DNA of 56,045 nt from Shewanella surugensis (GCF_023284005.1 NZ_JAKIKS010000024.1:1-56045), one strand, 5' to 3'. Positions 1 through 9,874 are shown, counted from the first letter of the stretch. Notes: a model not told the origin generated them from the sequence alone. A program made the numbers and translations.

Positions 1-23
1 GTAAGGTGTTCGATCAGGGTCAT
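1..23 (-). CDS. Possible 5' end of a minus-strand gene running off the left edge
   Basis: An ATG on the minus strand at 23-21 is preceded, seven bases away, by a good Shine-Dalgarno-like GAGAGGT (about 31-37). Only seven codons (MTLIEHL) are inside the window, so the product cannot be named. The call rests on the RBS-to-start spacing and on the absence of another gene in the leader. It would be divergent from the cyo operon. Confidence 0.3.
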
Positions 24-422
24 TGGGTTACCTCTCAGAAAGTGAGGTGCGATTAGATCACAGTAATTCAGCAGATTCAATCTTTGTTAACAAAGTGCGA
101 TCCCGCCCTGTGGATCAATGAGATGTTATTTTTTAATGTTCTCATTTTAATGTAATAAATAAAGGCCTTTTTTTATATTATTTCAATGAACTTAATATAT
201 TAAGTTTTATTCTATTTCTGTATTTTCGAACAAAGATATACATTGTTTAATAAAATGTTTTAGTTGTGTACGTTGTTTTAATTTAAAGGGTGTGAATGTT
301 TATTTGGTTGCGTTTATTGTCTTTTAATATTTAAAAATAAAACAAACAAGAACAAGATTTTTGTCTTTATGAAAAATGACATAATAAAGAAGATAAAAAT
401 ACGCTGTGTCGAAATTTTTGTT

Positions 423-451
423 TTGATTGTTTTTACAGATTGCCCTATATT
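423..451 (+). promoter_or_regulatory. Sigma70-type promoter upstream of a short transcript
   Basis: TTGATT (423-428) and TATATT (446-451) are separated by 17 bases, near-ideal spacing. Transcription would start around 457-459 and run into the mini-ORFs at 491-576 and the hairpin at 566-600. This is inference from consensus only; the surrounding DNA is AT-rich, which raises the chance of a false match. Confidence 0.45.
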
Positions 452-456
452 ACCCC

Positions 457-600
457 GTGGAAAAAATAAGGGCTTTAAATAGGGTTTTTAATGGATCTAC
501 AGCGTGTTTGTCTAGTGCTTTATTAATGTCGATGCTGAGCGGTTATTGCTTTAATCCTATTGAAAACAACATCTAAAGATAATCTTTCGATGTTTTTTTT
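457..600 (+). ncRNA. Candidate short transcript (sRNA or leader with two mini-ORFs)
   Basis: Between the promoter-like sequence and the terminator-like hairpin lie two tiny ORFs joined by a TAATG overlap: 491-526 (11 codons, MDLQRVCLVLY) and 526-576 (16 codons, beginning MSMLSGY). A one-base shift would join them into one peptide with a hydrophobic stretch and a cysteine, so this could also be a broken small lipoprotein gene. Alternatives are an sRNA or an attenuator for the cyo operon. No family is recognised. Confidence 0.3.
566..600 (+). terminator. Rho-independent terminator upstream of cyoA
   Basis: ACATC and AAAGA in the 5' arm pair with TCTTT and GATGT in the 3' arm (with a T/C mismatch between), followed by a run of eight T. 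It closes the short unit 457-600 and would insulate it from cyoA at 807. Confidence 0.6.
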
Positions 601-617
601 GTATTTTTAATGGGAGC

Positions 618-635
618 TTTACACTCTAGTGTAAA
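618..635. promoter_or_regulatory. Palindromic operator candidate upstream of cyoA
   Basis: Perfect inverted repeat TTTACACT-CT-AGTGTAAA with 8-bp arms, 171 bases before the cyoA start. A weak promoter (TTGTGT at 640-645, TATAAG at 664-669) follows directly, so a regulator bound here could control cyoABCDE. I do not recognise the cognate regulator. Confidence 0.45.
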
Positions 636-806
636 TATTTTGTGTTTACTGTTGTTAATTACCTATAAGGAAATAAAGTAAATAACATTAAAGGTTAAAA
701 TAGATAAATAAAATGACACACCAAACAGCAATATACAGAAGTTATCTTTCTGTCCTTATTAGGTTTAGGTGTGCGTACTCTTAAAACTTTCTAATCGAGT
801 TGTAAA

Positions 807-1688
807 ATGAATATATGTAAAAAATATATTTTTTGGTTAACAATACCATTAACTATGCTATTAAGTGGTTGTAATATGGGGACCCTTGATCCAAAAGGTC
901 AAGTGGGCGTCGATGAAAAATCACTGATTATTACTGCAACATTACTCATGTTAATTGTTGTGATCCCCGTTCTTGTTATGACCTTTGTTTTTGCTTGGAA
1001 ATATCGAGAAAGTAATACCAAATCAACTTACTTACCGAATTGGTGTCATTCAAATAAGATTGAATTCTGGGTGTGGGGGATCCCTTGTGTCATTATTTTG
1101 ATATTAGGCACAATTACTTGGCGTACAACTCATGAATTAGATCCATATAAACCCCTTGTGAGTGATGTGAAGCCGATAACGATTGAAGTGGTTGCATTGG
1201 ATTGGAAGTGGTTATTTATTTATCCAGAACAGCAGATTGCCACGATTAATCACATTGAGTTTCCTGAAAATGTGCCGATTAATTTTAAAATCACTTCTGA
1301 TGCCCCGATGAACTCTTTCTTTATTCCAAGACTCGGAGGACAAATTTATGCCATGGCGGGAATGACCACCTTGTTGCATCTCATTGCTAATGAGCAGGGC
1401 ACTTACCGTGGTTTGTCGGCCAATATTAGTGGGGAAGGCTTCTCTGATATGAAATTTACTGCTACCGCAACCTCTCAGCAAGGTTTTGATGATTGGGTGA
1501 ATAAAGTGAAAGCCTCTGATCAGTATTTAGATAAAGCTAAATACAACACATTATTAAATAAGAGTATTGCAGATCCTATTCAATATTTTTCTGATGTTGA
1601 ACCGAATTTGTTTGGTCAAATTGTGCATAAGTACATGATGCCAGGCATGCAAGATGAAGATCATAAGTTTATTTTAAGGCAGGAATAA
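807..1688 (+). CDS. cyoA: Cytochrome bo3 ubiquinol oxidase subunit II
   Basis: 293 aa. Subunit II of the proton-pumping quinol oxidase of the inner membrane. The N-terminus is a lipoprotein signal with lipobox LSGC (Cys22), followed by two membrane helices (about 42-66 and 90-107) and a periplasmic cupredoxin-like COX2 domain. The CuA ligand set of cytochrome c oxidases is not seen, as expected for a quinol oxidase. It is the first gene of cyoABCDE; cyoB starts two bases after the stop. The E. coli family length is slightly over 300 aa, so this is full length. The order CyoA-B-C-D-E makes the assignment firm. Confidence 0.95.
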   Translation: MNICKKYIFWLTIPLTMLLSGCNMGTLDPKGQVGVDEKSLIITATLLMLIVVIPVLVMTFVFAWKYRESNTKSTYLPNWCHSNKIEFWVWGIPCVIILILGTITWRTTHELDPYKPLVSDVKPITIEVVALDWKWLFIYPEQQIATINHIEFPENVPINFKITSDAPMNSFFIPRLGGQIYAMAGMTTLLHLIANEQGTYRGLSANISGEGFSDMKFTATATSQQGFDDWVNKVKASDQYLDKAKYNTLLNKSIADPIQYFSDVEPNLFGQIVHKYMMPGMQDEDHKFILRQE

Positions 1689-1689
1689 C

Positions 1690-3660
1690 ATGTTTGGTAA
1701 ATTAACCTGGGATTCTATCCCTTGGGATAATCCGCTACCGATGGGCGCAGTCGCGATGATGGTTGCGGTTGTAGTGATCATTGGTGTGCTTATTACACGT
1801 GCGGGTAAATGGAGCTATCTCTGGCATGAATGGATAACCTCAGTCGATCATAAAAAAATCGGTATCATGTATATGCTCGTGGCGTTTGTCATGATGCTGC
1901 GTGGTTTCTCTGATGCCATTATGATGCGTCTGCAACTGGCGATAGCTTCTGGTAATGAAGGTTATCTGCCGCCAGAGCATTATGATCAAATCTTTACCGC
2001 CCATGGCGTGATCATGATTTTCTTTGTGGCAATGCCACTGGTGATCGGACTGATCAATATTGTTGTTCCACAGCAAATTGGTGCACGCGATGTGGCTTTC
2101 CCATTCCTTAACTCTTTAAGCTTTTGGTTATTCTTTGTCGGTATGGCATTGGTTAACATTTCTTTAGGTGTGGGGGAATTTGCAAAAACCGGTTGGTTAG
2201 CGTATCCACCTTTATCAGAACTCGGTACGAGTCCGGGAGTGGGGGTCGATTACTACATTTGGAGTTTGCAAATAGCCGGTGTGGGGACCTTGATGACGGG
2301 GATTAACTTCTTTGTCACCATTATGAAGATGCGTTGTCCTGGCATGACATTAATGCGTATGCCTATTTTCACTTGGACGGCATTATTTACTAACATCCTC
2401 ATTATTGCGGCATTCCCAGTACTGACCGTGACATTAGCCTTATTAGCATTAGATCGTTACATCGGTACGCATTTCTTTACTGCTACCGCTGGCGGTGACC
2501 AAATGATGTACGTTAATCTGATTTGGATTTGGGGTCACCCAGAAGTTTATATCTTAATCTTGCCTGCTTTTGGTGTTTTTTCCGAAGTAGTCAGTACTTT
2601 CTCTCGTAAGAAACTCTTTGGTTATACCTCTATGGTGTATGCCTCGGCTGTGATCGCGATACTTGCTTTTAGTGTGTGGTTACATCATTTCTTTACCATG
2701 GGATCGGGGGCCAACGTTAACGCCTTCTTTGGTATAGCCACTATGATTATTTCCATTCCAACCGGGGTGAAAATATTCAACTGGCTATTTACTATTTTTC
2801 GTGGCCGTTTGAAAATCAATCTGCCTATCATGTGGACACTGGCGTTCTTATCCACCTTTACTATTGGGGGAATGACAGGGGTATTATTATCCGTTCCTGG
2901 CGCAGATTTCTTATTACACAACAGTTTATTCCTTATTGCTCACTTCCATAATGTGATTATTGGTGGTGTGGTGTTTGGTATGTTTGCGGGTTACAGCTAC
3001 TGGTTTCCGAAAGCGATGGGTTACACGCTGGATGAGAAATGGGGTAAACGTGCGTTCTGGTTATGGGTTTCGGGCTTCTACTTAGCCTTTATACCATTGT
3101 ATGCACTTGGCTTTATGGGCATGACGCGCCGTTTAAGTCACTATGATCCATCAACGGGTTGGCAGCCATTGTTATTGGTTGCATTATCAGGTGCAGTATT
3201 GATCTTATTTGGCGTTCTTTGCCAAGTGACTCAATTGTACGTCAGTATTCGTGACCGTCATATCAATCAAGATGTCACAGGCGATCCATGGGATGGTCGT
3301 ACGCTTGAGTGGGCCACGAGTTCACCGCCAGCAAACTATAACTTCCCTTTCACCCCTGTGGTTGAGGATCGTGATTGTTTCTGGAGCGAAAAAGAGAAAA
3401 ATAATGGACAACGTCCTAAAGAGACACGCGAATATGTTGACATTCATATGCCGCGTAACACGGGTGCGGGTGTCATTATTTCAGCGTTCTCTTTGGTGTT
3501 TGGTTTTGCCATGATTTGGCACATCTGGTGGCTCGCAGGGTTGGGTTTACTGGGGATGTTTGTGAGCTTTATACGACGTTGTTTTGAAACGGATGTGGAT
3601 TACTACATTCCAGCAGCTGAAGTTGAAGCGACTGAAAAATTGAGGGTACATAATGTCTAG
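1690..3660 (+). CDS. cyoB: Cytochrome bo3 ubiquinol oxidase subunit I
   Basis: 656 aa, the catalytic heme-copper subunit that oxidises ubiquinol, reduces O2 to water and pumps protons. Visible signatures: WGHPEVY with CuB ligand H283, the HH pair 332-333 (VWLHHF), HFHN with heme ligands H418 and H420, and the K-channel motif PTGVKIFNW. About 15 membrane helices; the length matches the E. coli protein closely. An RBS-like AGGA lies before the start, and the 3' end overlaps cyoC by eight bases, so translation is probably coupled. Confidence 0.97.
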   Translation: MFGKLTWDSIPWDNPLPMGAVAMMVAVVVIIGVLITRAGKWSYLWHEWITSVDHKKIGIMYMLVAFVMMLRGFSDAIMMRLQLAIASGNEGYLPPEHYDQIFTAHGVIMIFFVAMPLVIGLINIVVPQQIGARDVAFPFLNSLSFWLFFVGMALVNISLGVGEFAKTGWLAYPPLSELGTSPGVGVDYYIWSLQIAGVGTLMTGINFFVTIMKMRCPGMTLMRMPIFTWTALFTNILIIAAFPVLTVTLALLALDRYIGTHFFTATAGGDQMMYVNLIWIWGHPEVYILILPAFGVFSEVVSTFSRKKLFGYTSMVYASAVIAILAFSVWLHHFFTMGSGANVNAFFGIATMIISIPTGVKIFNWLFTIFRGRLKINLPIMWTLAFLSTFTIGGMTGVLLSVPGADFLLHNSLFLIAHFHNVIIGGVVFGMFAGYSYWFPKAMGYTLDEKWGKRAFWLWVSGFYLAFIPLYALGFMGMTRRLSHYDPSTGWQPLLLVALSGAVLILFGVLCQVTQLYVSIRDRHINQDVTGDPWDGRTLEWATSSPPANYNFPFTPVVEDRDCFWSEKEKNNGQRPKETREYVDIHMPRNTGAGVIISAFSLVFGFAMIWHIWWLAGLGLLGMFVSFIRRCFETDVDYYIPAAEVEATEKLRVHNV

Positions 3661-4276
3661 TGTAGCAGTGGACACACAACAGCATCAAAGTGATCATGAC
3701 CATGATCACGAACATGATGAAAGTTCAAGCACCGTTTTTGGTTTTTGGATTTACATCATGAGTGACTGTATTTTGTTTGCAACCTTGTTTGCAACCTATG
3801 CCGTACTGAGCAGCAACACCTTTGGTGGGCCTGCGGGTCATGAAATCTTTAGCATGCCTTTTGTGTTGGTTGAAACCTTTTTATTGTTAACCAGTAGCTT
3901 TACTTATGGTTTAGCCATGCTGGCCATGCATAAAGATAAATCTAAGCAAGTGGTGAGTTGGCTGGTTGTGACCTTTATTTTGGGCTTCGGCTTTATCGGC
4001 ATGGAGCTGTATGAGTTTCATGAGTTGATCACAGAAGGTCACAGTTGGCAAACCAGTGGTTTCTTATCGGCTTTCTTTGGATTAGTCGCGACCCATGGTT
4101 TACATGTGAGTTTAGGTCTTATCTGGATGGTTGTGATGATGTATAGCGTATTACGTTATGGTCTGACTAAGCAGGTTAAGACGCGTCTGACATGCTTGAG
4201 CTTATTTTGGCATTTCCTTGATATCGTTTGGATTTGTGTTTTCACTGTTGTTTATCTGATGGGGGCGATTACATGA
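3653..4276 (+). CDS. cyoC: Cytochrome bo3 ubiquinol oxidase subunit III
   Basis: 207 aa, a five-helix integral membrane subunit of the COX3 family that stabilises the oxidase. The N-terminus is rich in His and Asp (HDHDHEHDE), as in the E. coli homologue, followed by the conserved [11 protein letters not shown] stretch. It overlaps cyoB by eight bases and shares an ATGA overlap with cyoD, consistent with a translationally coupled operon. Full length. Confidence 0.96.
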   Translation: MSSVAVDTQQHQSDHDHDHEHDESSSTVFGFWIYIMSDCILFATLFATYAVLSSNTFGGPAGHEIFSMPFVLVETFLLLTSSFTYGLAMLAMHKDKSKQVVSWLVVTFILGFGFIGMELYEFHELITEGHSWQTSGFLSAFFGLVATHGLHVSLGLIWMVVMMYSVLRYGLTKQVKTRLTCLSLFWHFLDIVWICVFTVVYLMGAIT

Positions 4277-4602
4277 GCAAGTCAAATGTCACCAGTAGCG
4301 GCGCCGATCATGGCACCTTAAAATCCTATATTATTGGGTTTATGCTGTCTATTTTGTTGACCGTTATTCCTTATTATTTGGTCGTAGAGAAAAGTGTACC
4401 GACGGTGACACTGATTTTATTAGTGGTTGCTTTTGGGCTTGTTCAGCTGTTAGTGCAATTGGTTTTCTTCTTGCACTTAAACACTAAATCTGAAAAAGGC
4501 TGGAATTTTCAATCGTTTGTGTTTACCGCGTTGGTTGTTGTCATTCTACTAGCAGGCTCATTATGGATCATGTACAACCTCAGAATAAACATGATGCATT
4601 AA
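4273..4602 (+). CDS. cyoD: Cytochrome bo3 ubiquinol oxidase subunit IV
   Basis: 109 aa, a small three-helix subunit involved in oxidase assembly. I chose the ATG at 4273, which overlaps the cyoC stop as ATGA, rather than an in-frame start 45 bases upstream inside cyoC, because the protein then begins [10 protein letters not shown] and has the usual family length. The helix-rich body ([13 protein letters not shown]) is typical. Its 3' end overlaps the cyoE start by 40 bases. Confidence 0.94.
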   Translation: MSKSNVTSSGADHGTLKSYIIGFMLSILLTVIPYYLVVEKSVPTVTLILLVVAFGLVQLLVQLVFFLHLNTKSEKGWNFQSFVFTALVVVILLAGSLWIMYNLRINMMH

Positions 4603-5447
4603 AATTAAGCTCACTTATTTCAGTGACTAAGCCCGGGATTATCTTGGGCAATCTTATCACTGTCATAGGCTGTTTTTTTCTTGCATCAAAAGGAGAGTGG
4701 CACGGTGATCTCCTGTTTAAAGTCATTATAGGGATAAGCTTGGTCATTGCTTCTGGCTGTGTATTTAATAATTACATAGACAAAGACATTGATAAGCTTA
4801 TGGAGCGAACGCAGGGCCGTGTTATGGTGCTAGGTTTGTTGCCTGATTGGTTTGCGTTGAGCTACGGTCTGTTACTGGGGGGATTGGGCTTTGCTTTTTT
4901 AGCGAGTATTAACGTGTTAACACTCGTTATGGGAGCCATTGGCTTTATTTTCTATGTAGGGATTTATAGCCTGTGGGCAAAGCGCCATACTGAATACGGT
5001 ACGGTGATCGGGGCAGTATCGGGTGCGATGCCGATGGCAGTGGGTTATTGCGCGGTCAGTAACCATTTAGATGCGGGGGTATTAACCTTGATTGTGATCA
5101 GCATCTTATGGCAAATACCTCACTCTTACGCCATTGGTGTGTTTCGCTCAAAGGATTATCGCAGTGCGAGTATTCCTATTTTATCGGTGACTCGGGCTAT
5201 TTCGACGGTAAAAGTGCATAGTTTGGCGTATATTGTTGCCTTCAGTGTCGCCTGTGTCGCGCTTTATGTCTTAGGTTATGCAGGAGTTATATACTTAACC
5301 TCGATGCTGCTATTGAGTGCTTGGTGGATGAAGTTGGCTTGGGCTGGCTTTTCAGCTGAAGATGATAAAAAATGGGCGAAGAAGATGTTTTTCTTTTCCA
5401 TCATTATTATCAGTATTTTCAGTTTGCTCATTGGGTTGGGTTTATAA
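4563..5447 (+). CDS. cyoE: Protoheme IX farnesyltransferase (heme O synthase)
   Basis: 294 aa UbiA-family membrane prenyltransferase that farnesylates heme B to heme O for the CyoB active site. Signatures: SVTKPGIILGNLITVIG near the N-terminus, the first Asp-rich loop NNYIDKDIDKLMERTQGR and the second loop region SKDYRSASIPIL, with about nine membrane helices. The start lies inside cyoD (40-base overlap); no later ATG precedes the conserved TKPG region, so this start is retained. Last gene of the operon, followed by a strong terminator. Confidence 0.95.
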   Translation: MDHVQPQNKHDALKLSSLISVTKPGIILGNLITVIGCFFLASKGEWHGDLLFKVIIGISLVIASGCVFNNYIDKDIDKLMERTQGRVMVLGLLPDWFALSYGLLLGGLGFAFLASINVLTLVMGAIGFIFYVGIYSLWAKRHTEYGTVIGAVSGAMPMAVGYCAVSNHLDAGVLTLIVISILWQIPHSYAIGVFRSKDYRSASIPILSVTRAISTVKVHSLAYIVAFSVACVALYVLGYAGVIYLTSMLLLSAWWMKLAWAGFSAEDDKKWAKKMFFFSIIIISIFSLLIGLGL

Positions 5448-5484
5448 GGTTAAATCGTATCGATTAGCTCCATTAAAGCCGATT

Positions 5485-5521
5485 AAAAAAGGAATGAAGT
5501 TCATCACTTCATTCCTTTTTT
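5485..5521. terminator. Terminator of cyoABCDE (bidirectional)
   Basis: Perfect 16-bp arms, AAAAAAGGAATGAAGT and ACTTCATTCCTTTTTT, around a 5-base loop. The flanking A and T runs let it work on both strands, so it can also stop tusE transcription coming from the right. Confidence 0.9.
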
Positions 5522-5580
5522 ATTATTTGCGATTGTTTGACTCAAAATATCAATTATATAGTCGTTAATTTGCGTATGAA

Positions 5581-5919
5581 TTAAATACACTTAGCGGGTT
5601 TGGGTAGGCCAGCAATTTTCGTGGCTTGCTTAGCGGGCCCGAGGGGGAAAAGGGTATATAAGTATTTAGAATTGCCTTTTTCACTGCCTAAGGTTTGACC
5701 AATGGCTTTGACCAGTACCCGTATTGCAGGGCTGGTTTTATATTCAAGGTAAAAATCACGTACAAAATTAACCACTTCCCAATGCGCATCCGTAAGCAGA
5801 ATATCTTCTTGCTTGGCAATGATCTCACCTAGCTCAGGGCACCAATCGGCCACATTGATTAAATAACCTTGATGATCGACGGTAATATGTTGGTTGTTAA
5901 ATTCAATATGGTTTACCAC
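5581..5919 (-). CDS. tusE: Sulfurtransferase TusE (DsrC family)
   Basis: 112 aa. Accepts persulfide sulfur from TusBCD and passes it to MnmA for 2-thiolation of wobble uridine in Lys, Glu and Gln tRNAs. The C-terminus carries the DsrC-family terminal Cys (KCI, Cys111), and the core has the family sequence [15 protein letters not shown]. The start appears to be GTG, overlapping the end of tusB (TGG TAA); no better ATG precedes the conserved sequence. Last gene of the tusDCBE run. Confidence 0.92.
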   Translation of the reverse strand: MVNHIEFNNQHITVDHQGYLINVADWCPELGEIIAKQEDILLTDAHWEVVNFVRDFYLEYKTSPAIRVLVKAIGQTLGSEKGNSKYLYTLFPLGPAKQATKIAGLPKPAKCI

Positions 5920-6194
5920 GTGATGACCTTTTCATGTGTAAGTGTTTGACTGATAAATTCATCATAATCGATCATCTTAAAGGCTGATAATCGTGATGAT
6001 AACCCTCTTGCCATGACATCTTCTTTTAATAAATACAGGCTATAGCCCGTTAATTGGACTTGCCAAGCGGGGAGTAAGAGTGAGTAAAGTCCATTACCAC
6101 TTAACAAGATGCTGTCTTTGCTGGCAGCGTAGCGAAGGCAAGTGCCGAGGGCGTTGTCTTCACTGGCTGAATGTTGAATGTGATGTAAAATCAT
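5913..6194 (-). CDS. tusB: Sulfur relay protein TusB (DsrH family)
   Basis: 93 aa. Part of the TusBCD heterohexamer that relays sulfur from TusA to TusE. I chose the ATG at 6194, which overlaps the tusC stop as TAATG and gives MILHHIQHS, the typical family N-terminus; an in-frame TTG 12 bases upstream would lie inside tusC. The 3' end overlaps the start of tusE. Length agrees with the family (about 95 aa). Confidence 0.9.
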   Translation of the reverse strand: MILHHIQHSASEDNALGTCLRYAASKDSILLSGNGLYSLLLPAWQVQLTGYSLYLLKEDVMARGLSSRLSAFKMIDYDEFISQTLTHEKVITW

Positions 6195-6550
6195 TAAAAT
6201 ACCCAAACTTGATCGGCAGATTGCAGTTGTTGTTGAATGACATCGGCTGCACAGAGTGTGATGGGAATGATGAAATCTTCAGGGACTAAGCCAAGCGCTT
6301 GCATGGCGTCTTGGCAGACAAAGACCGAATCGATATCGTATAAAGGCAGGGCTTTAAAAGTGGCGATATAATCTTTACAGCCAATACGTTCAGGTGCTTG
6401 GTTTGAGAGTAAGTTAAATAGGCCATCAGCCGTGAAAACTAAGCTGACTTCTTGCTCATAGCTGGCACTGAGCAGGGCAAGATCGAGTCCTTCTCTTCCG
6501 GCGGCATTGTCGTGGGGACCGCGTCTAAAAATAATGGTCACTTTTTTCAT
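6194..6550 (-). CDS. tusC: Sulfur relay protein TusC (DsrF family)
   Basis: 118 aa DsrE/F-like subunit of TusBCD. The N-terminal strand and loop (KKVTIIFRRGPHDNAAGREGLD) is characteristic, and length matches E. coli TusC (119 aa). It overlaps tusB by one base (TAATG) and is separated from tusD by about 95 bases, longer than usual for this operon, with no gene between them. Confidence 0.92.
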   Translation of the reverse strand: MKKVTIIFRRGPHDNAAGREGLDLALLSASYEQEVSLVFTADGLFNLLSNQAPERIGCKDYIATFKALPLYDIDSVFVCQDAMQALGLVPEDFIIPITLCAADVIQQQLQSADQVWVF

Positions 6551-6645
6551 GATTTTTCCTAAAAACGTCCTTGACTCGCTGTTGCAGATGCGTTGCTGGT
6601 TACAGATTGATCTGATCGTGGTGCTGTTAAATTTAGATGTCTTTT

Positions 6646-7035
6646 TTAGAAGCTCAGCAGTCTATCTGCTGCGTCAAGACCCGTGACTAATTCCCCTAGG
6701 CCTGCCATGGTAAAAGGGGGCTGCATGTTCCAGTTGTCATAGCCATTTTCTTTCGCTTCGGTTTCAGACTGTACGCCACGTCTGAGGGCCGCAGAAGCGC
6801 AATTGACCAAAGGAATCGCATATTCTTGGGCTAATGCTTGCCAAGCCGCATTGAGGTCAAATTCGTCATTAGCGGGAGAGTTAAGCTGGTTACTGTTAAG
6901 GACACCGTCTTGATAAAAAAAGACGTGTATGACCTCATGTCCGGCCGCTAATACGGCTTGGGTGCAGCGATAAGCACGATAGCTGCTGCTGGTACTGTAA
7001 GCAGAGGTATTGACCTGAATGATAAATTTGCTCAT
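6646..7035 (-). CDS. tusD: Sulfurtransferase TusD (DsrE family)
   Basis: 129 aa, the catalytic subunit of TusBCD. Cys79 in PLVNCASAALRRG corresponds to the persulfide-forming cysteine of E. coli TusD (Cys78). The C-terminus GLGELVTGLDAADRLLSF is typical of the family. First gene of the minus-strand tusDCBE group. Confidence 0.93.
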   Translation of the reverse strand: MSKFIIQVNTSAYSTSSSYRAYRCTQAVLAAGHEVIHVFFYQDGVLNSNQLNSPANDEFDLNAAWQALAQEYAIPLVNCASAALRRGVQSETEAKENGYDNWNMQPPFTMAGLGELVTGLDAADRLLSF

Positions 7036-7162
7036 GAATAAACAGTTTGCTTAAAAATAATCTGTCTATGGTAACGCAAAATACGCAATGAGGGGGGGTT
7101 TTTGCAGCCTGAGCCCCTCATTGTTGATATCCAGCGCTGTTATTATTGATAACGATTGAGCT

Positions 7163-7819
7163 TCAACGATTGATCGCTTTCTTGCTATTGTTAACGGCGT
7201 CAGTAATATTCTCGACTTCTGCGGGCATGAGCTTACCTAAATGAATAGTGCCTACGCGAATGCGAATGAGCCTCAAGGTCGGAAAACCGACTGCTGCAGT
7301 CATTTTACGTATTTGTCGATTTTTACCTTCACTAATACAGATTTTTATCCAACTGATGGGGCCGTGTCTGGCATCGCGGATGTTACGTCCTCTTGGCGGC
7401 AACTCAGGCTCTGTGTTTAGTTTTTGGACATGGCAAGGTCGGGTGAGGTATTTTTCGCCTTTAATGCCTATTTCTACGCCGGTTTGCAATGCAGTGAGTG
7501 CTTCTTGGTCAATCGTACCATCGAGCTGCGCGACATACTCTTTTTCTACGTGTTTTCCGCAGATATTATAACTGTACATGCCATCGGTGGTCAGCAGTAA
7601 TAACCCTTCCGAGTCATGATCGAGCCGTCCAACGGCCATGGTGTTAGCCGGAAAAGGATAGAGATCGCCTAATACTTGTTTGCGTCTTTTGGCTTCTTGT
7701 ACAAACTGGCTCAGGCAGCCATAGGGTTTAAACAGTTTAAAATACTGATGATCGTGCGGGCTGGTTGGCTTTTTATGTGAGAGCTCTGAGCTAGATAGGT
7801 CTGTTAAAGGGTTAGGCAT
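7163..7819 (-). CDS. rluE: 23S rRNA pseudouridine synthase, RluE-like
   Basis: 218 aa from the ATG at 7819; an in-frame GTG nine bases upstream is possible, but neither start has a clear RBS. RsuA/RluB/E/F-type pseudouridine synthase without an S4 domain, as in RluE, which modifies U2457 of 23S rRNA. The catalytic motif GRLDHDSEGLLLLT is present (Asp67), and so is the second conserved block EGKNRQIRKMTAAVGFPTLRL. Length matches E. coli RluE (217 aa). It lies between tusD and yccA on the same strand. Confidence 0.85.
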   Translation of the reverse strand: MPNPLTDLSSSELSHKKPTSPHDHQYFKLFKPYGCLSQFVQEAKRRKQVLGDLYPFPANTMAVGRLDHDSEGLLLLTTDGMYSYNICGKHVEKEYVAQLDGTIDQEALTALQTGVEIGIKGEKYLTRPCHVQKLNTEPELPPRGRNIRDARHGPISWIKICISEGKNRQIRKMTAAVGFPTLRLIRIRVGTIHLGKLMPAEVENITDAVNNSKKAINR

Positions 7820-7864
7820 GGATATCACAAGAGGTCAGTTTGAAGGAAGGTGAGATAGGGCAAA

Positions 7865-7893
7865 ATAAAAAAGGCCCACTGAAGGGCCCTTTA
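7865..7893 (-). terminator. Rho-independent terminator after yccA
   Basis: On the minus strand, AAGGGCCC pairs with GGGCCTT around a short loop (one bulged G) and is followed by a T run. It lies about 60 bases downstream of the yccA stop. Confidence 0.7.
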
Positions 7894-7950
7894 AAGGGGA
7901 TCCAAGCCCATGGAAGATTGCTCTTCAACGGGTAGAATACTAAACGATAA

Positions 7951-8610
7951 TTAGTCGTTATTACCGATCCCCATTAAGTTAAGCAGGGCGATAAATAGAT
8001 TGATAAAATCTAAGTATAAAGAAACCGTTGCACGAATATAGTTGGTCTCGCCGCCGTTAACAATTCGGCTAGTATCGTATAAGATAAAACCGGTCATTAA
8101 TAAGGCAATGCCAGCGTTCATTGCCATGAATACCGGGCCACTACCGAGGAAAATATTAACGATTGAACCGACGATGACAATCACAAGACCTGCGACTAAA
8201 AAGCCTCTCATGAAAGAGAAGTCTTTTTTAGTGGTGATCGCATAACCTGATAGTGTGATAAAAATGAGTGAGGTTAACCCTAAGGCTTGCATGATAAGCT
8301 GCGGCCCATTGGCCATGCCCGCATAGTGATTAAGGATGTAACCCAGTGAAGCACCTTGCATCCCCGTAAAGGCAAACACCCAAAAAATACCCGATTGTGA
8401 ATCGGCTTTCTTTAATGTGACAAAAAGTAATACTAATCCACCAATCGATAAGCCCAGTGATAACATCGGCCCTATCTGCATTGCCATGGCCAAACCTGCA
8501 CAAACGGCTGAAAAGGCCAGTGTCATTGACAATAACATATAGGTATTTTTTAAAAGTTTGTTTACTTGCGTTCTTGACTGATCAGCAGAATAAACCGTTT
8601 GTTGTGACAT
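7951..8610 (-). CDS. yccA: Bax inhibitor-1/YccA family membrane protein
   Basis: 219 aa, same length as E. coli YccA. About seven membrane helices; C-terminal part TGFILYDTSRIVNGGETNYIRATVSLYLDFINLF is the family signature. YccA modulates the FtsH membrane protease in E. coli. I chose the ATG at 8610, preceded by GGAGAAAG, rather than an upstream TTG. In E. coli yccA is also next to tusE, so the neighbourhood is partly conserved. Confidence 0.9.
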   Translation of the reverse strand: MSQQTVYSADQSRTQVNKLLKNTYMLLSMTLAFSAVCAGLAMAMQIGPMLSLGLSIGGLVLLFVTLKKADSQSGIFWVFAFTGMQGASLGYILNHYAGMANGPQLIMQALGLTSLIFITLSGYAITTKKDFSFMRGFLVAGLVIVIVGSIVNIFLGSGPVFMAMNAGIALLMTGFILYDTSRIVNGGETNYIRATVSLYLDFINLFIALLNLMGIGNND

Positions 8611-8851
8611 ATCTTTCTCCAAAAAACAGATTGATTAAGCAAGGACTGTGCATTAATACAACGTGGACGCGTCCTAAAACGTTGTTATTTTGCAAAATCA
8701 CCCGCTAATTAGTTAAATCATACCTTAGCCAGCGACAAGGTTAAAGAGAACTTGATTAAAGTCTATACAAAAATGGCAGAAAAAGCGGCTTTGTTGCAAT
8801 GAAAGTGTGTTAAATTTCAATTTTAAGCCGCTATAGGCTCTGTGCTTGTCT

Positions 8852-9754
8852 TTAATTTAGCCAATCTTTATGGAGTTTTTTACTGTCGCCTAAGTAATTT
8901 AATACCCAAGCCATGGCGGGGGATTGATTGGTGGCATTCCATGCTAAGCAGCAGGGACTCGGCGCTTTTGGCCGCTCTAATTGTTTTTCGATTAATGCAC
9001 CGGTTTTAATGAAGGGTGCGGCAAAATGCATCGGCATATAACCGATCCCTAAGCCTTCACGAAAACAATTAATGGCTCTGATCCAATCGGGTACGACTAA
9101 GCGGCGTTGATTTTCCAGTAACCACGTCATGCGTTTCGGGATTTCTCTGGAGGTATCTTCTAAACAAATGGAAGGATAGGGGCGCATTTCATCATCAAGC
9201 AATGGGCGATGAACATGGGCTAATGGATGATTATGGCTGACAAGAAAAGCCCACTTGATTTCGCCCATGTCTTTAAAATGAAAGTCGCCTCCGACGGGGA
9301 TTGCGGTGGTTGCGCCAATGGCTATATCGCTGCGTTTTGTCGCAATAGACTCCCAAACACCATTGAAGACTTCAATGCGAATAATGAGCTCGATATTTTT
9401 AAACGTACGATAAAAATCAGCGATTAACGTGCTGATTTTGTCGGCTCTGACAATATTGTCAAAGGCGATCGCTAAGGTCGGTTGCCAGCCATTAGCAATG
9501 CGTTTGGTATCACTGCGCATTTCAGCCATATTGGTGAGTAAACTGCGTGAGTGCTTCACAAAATACTCGCCCGCAGCCGTTAAGCTGACGCTGCGATGGT
9601 GGCGCTCAAATAATATCACGCCTAATTCTTCTTCGACTTGTTTAACGGCATAACTGACCGCAGAGGGGACTTTGTGTAATTTATTCGCAGCAGCGGTGAA
9701 ACTACCGACACGAGCGACCATATCGATAAGTTGTAGTGACTGTTCTGAGAGCAT
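8852..9754 (-). CDS. punR: LysR-type regulator PunR
   Basis: 300 aa. N-terminal winged HTH (about 4-62; SFTAAANKLHKVPSAVSYAVKQVEEELG) and a C-terminal substrate-binding domain. It follows E. coli PunR (YdhB) along its whole length from memory, including FNGVWE, DIAIGATTAIPVGG, EDTSREIPKRMTWLLENQ and LNYLGDS. PunR activates the purine nucleoside importer PunC. The ATG at 9754 has AAGGAA upstream; an in-frame TTG nine bases earlier is less likely. Divergent from punC with a 120-bp shared control region. Confidence 0.88.
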   Translation of the reverse strand: MLSEQSLQLIDMVARVGSFTAAANKLHKVPSAVSYAVKQVEEELGVILFERHHRSVSLTAAGEYFVKHSRSLLTNMAEMRSDTKRIANGWQPTLAIAFDNIVRADKISTLIADFYRTFKNIELIIRIEVFNGVWESIATKRSDIAIGATTAIPVGGDFHFKDMGEIKWAFLVSHNHPLAHVHRPLLDDEMRPYPSICLEDTSREIPKRMTWLLENQRRLVVPDWIRAINCFREGLGIGYMPMHFAAPFIKTGALIEKQLERPKAPSPCCLAWNATNQSPAMAWVLNYLGDSKKLHKDWLN

Positions 9755-9874
9755 TATCGGCAATTCCTTGCTATGAGATTATTTGATAGCTAAGTTCAAA
9801 AATAAACGTTTCACAAGCTTTTAGCAAATGATTAAACTACGACGCTATATTCCTTTGTGTTGATTTTTTAGTTT

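Noticed and set aside
618..635. TyrR box at the cyo palindrome
   Set aside because: TyrR sites are TGTAAA-N6-TTTACA; this palindrome is in the opposite arrangement.
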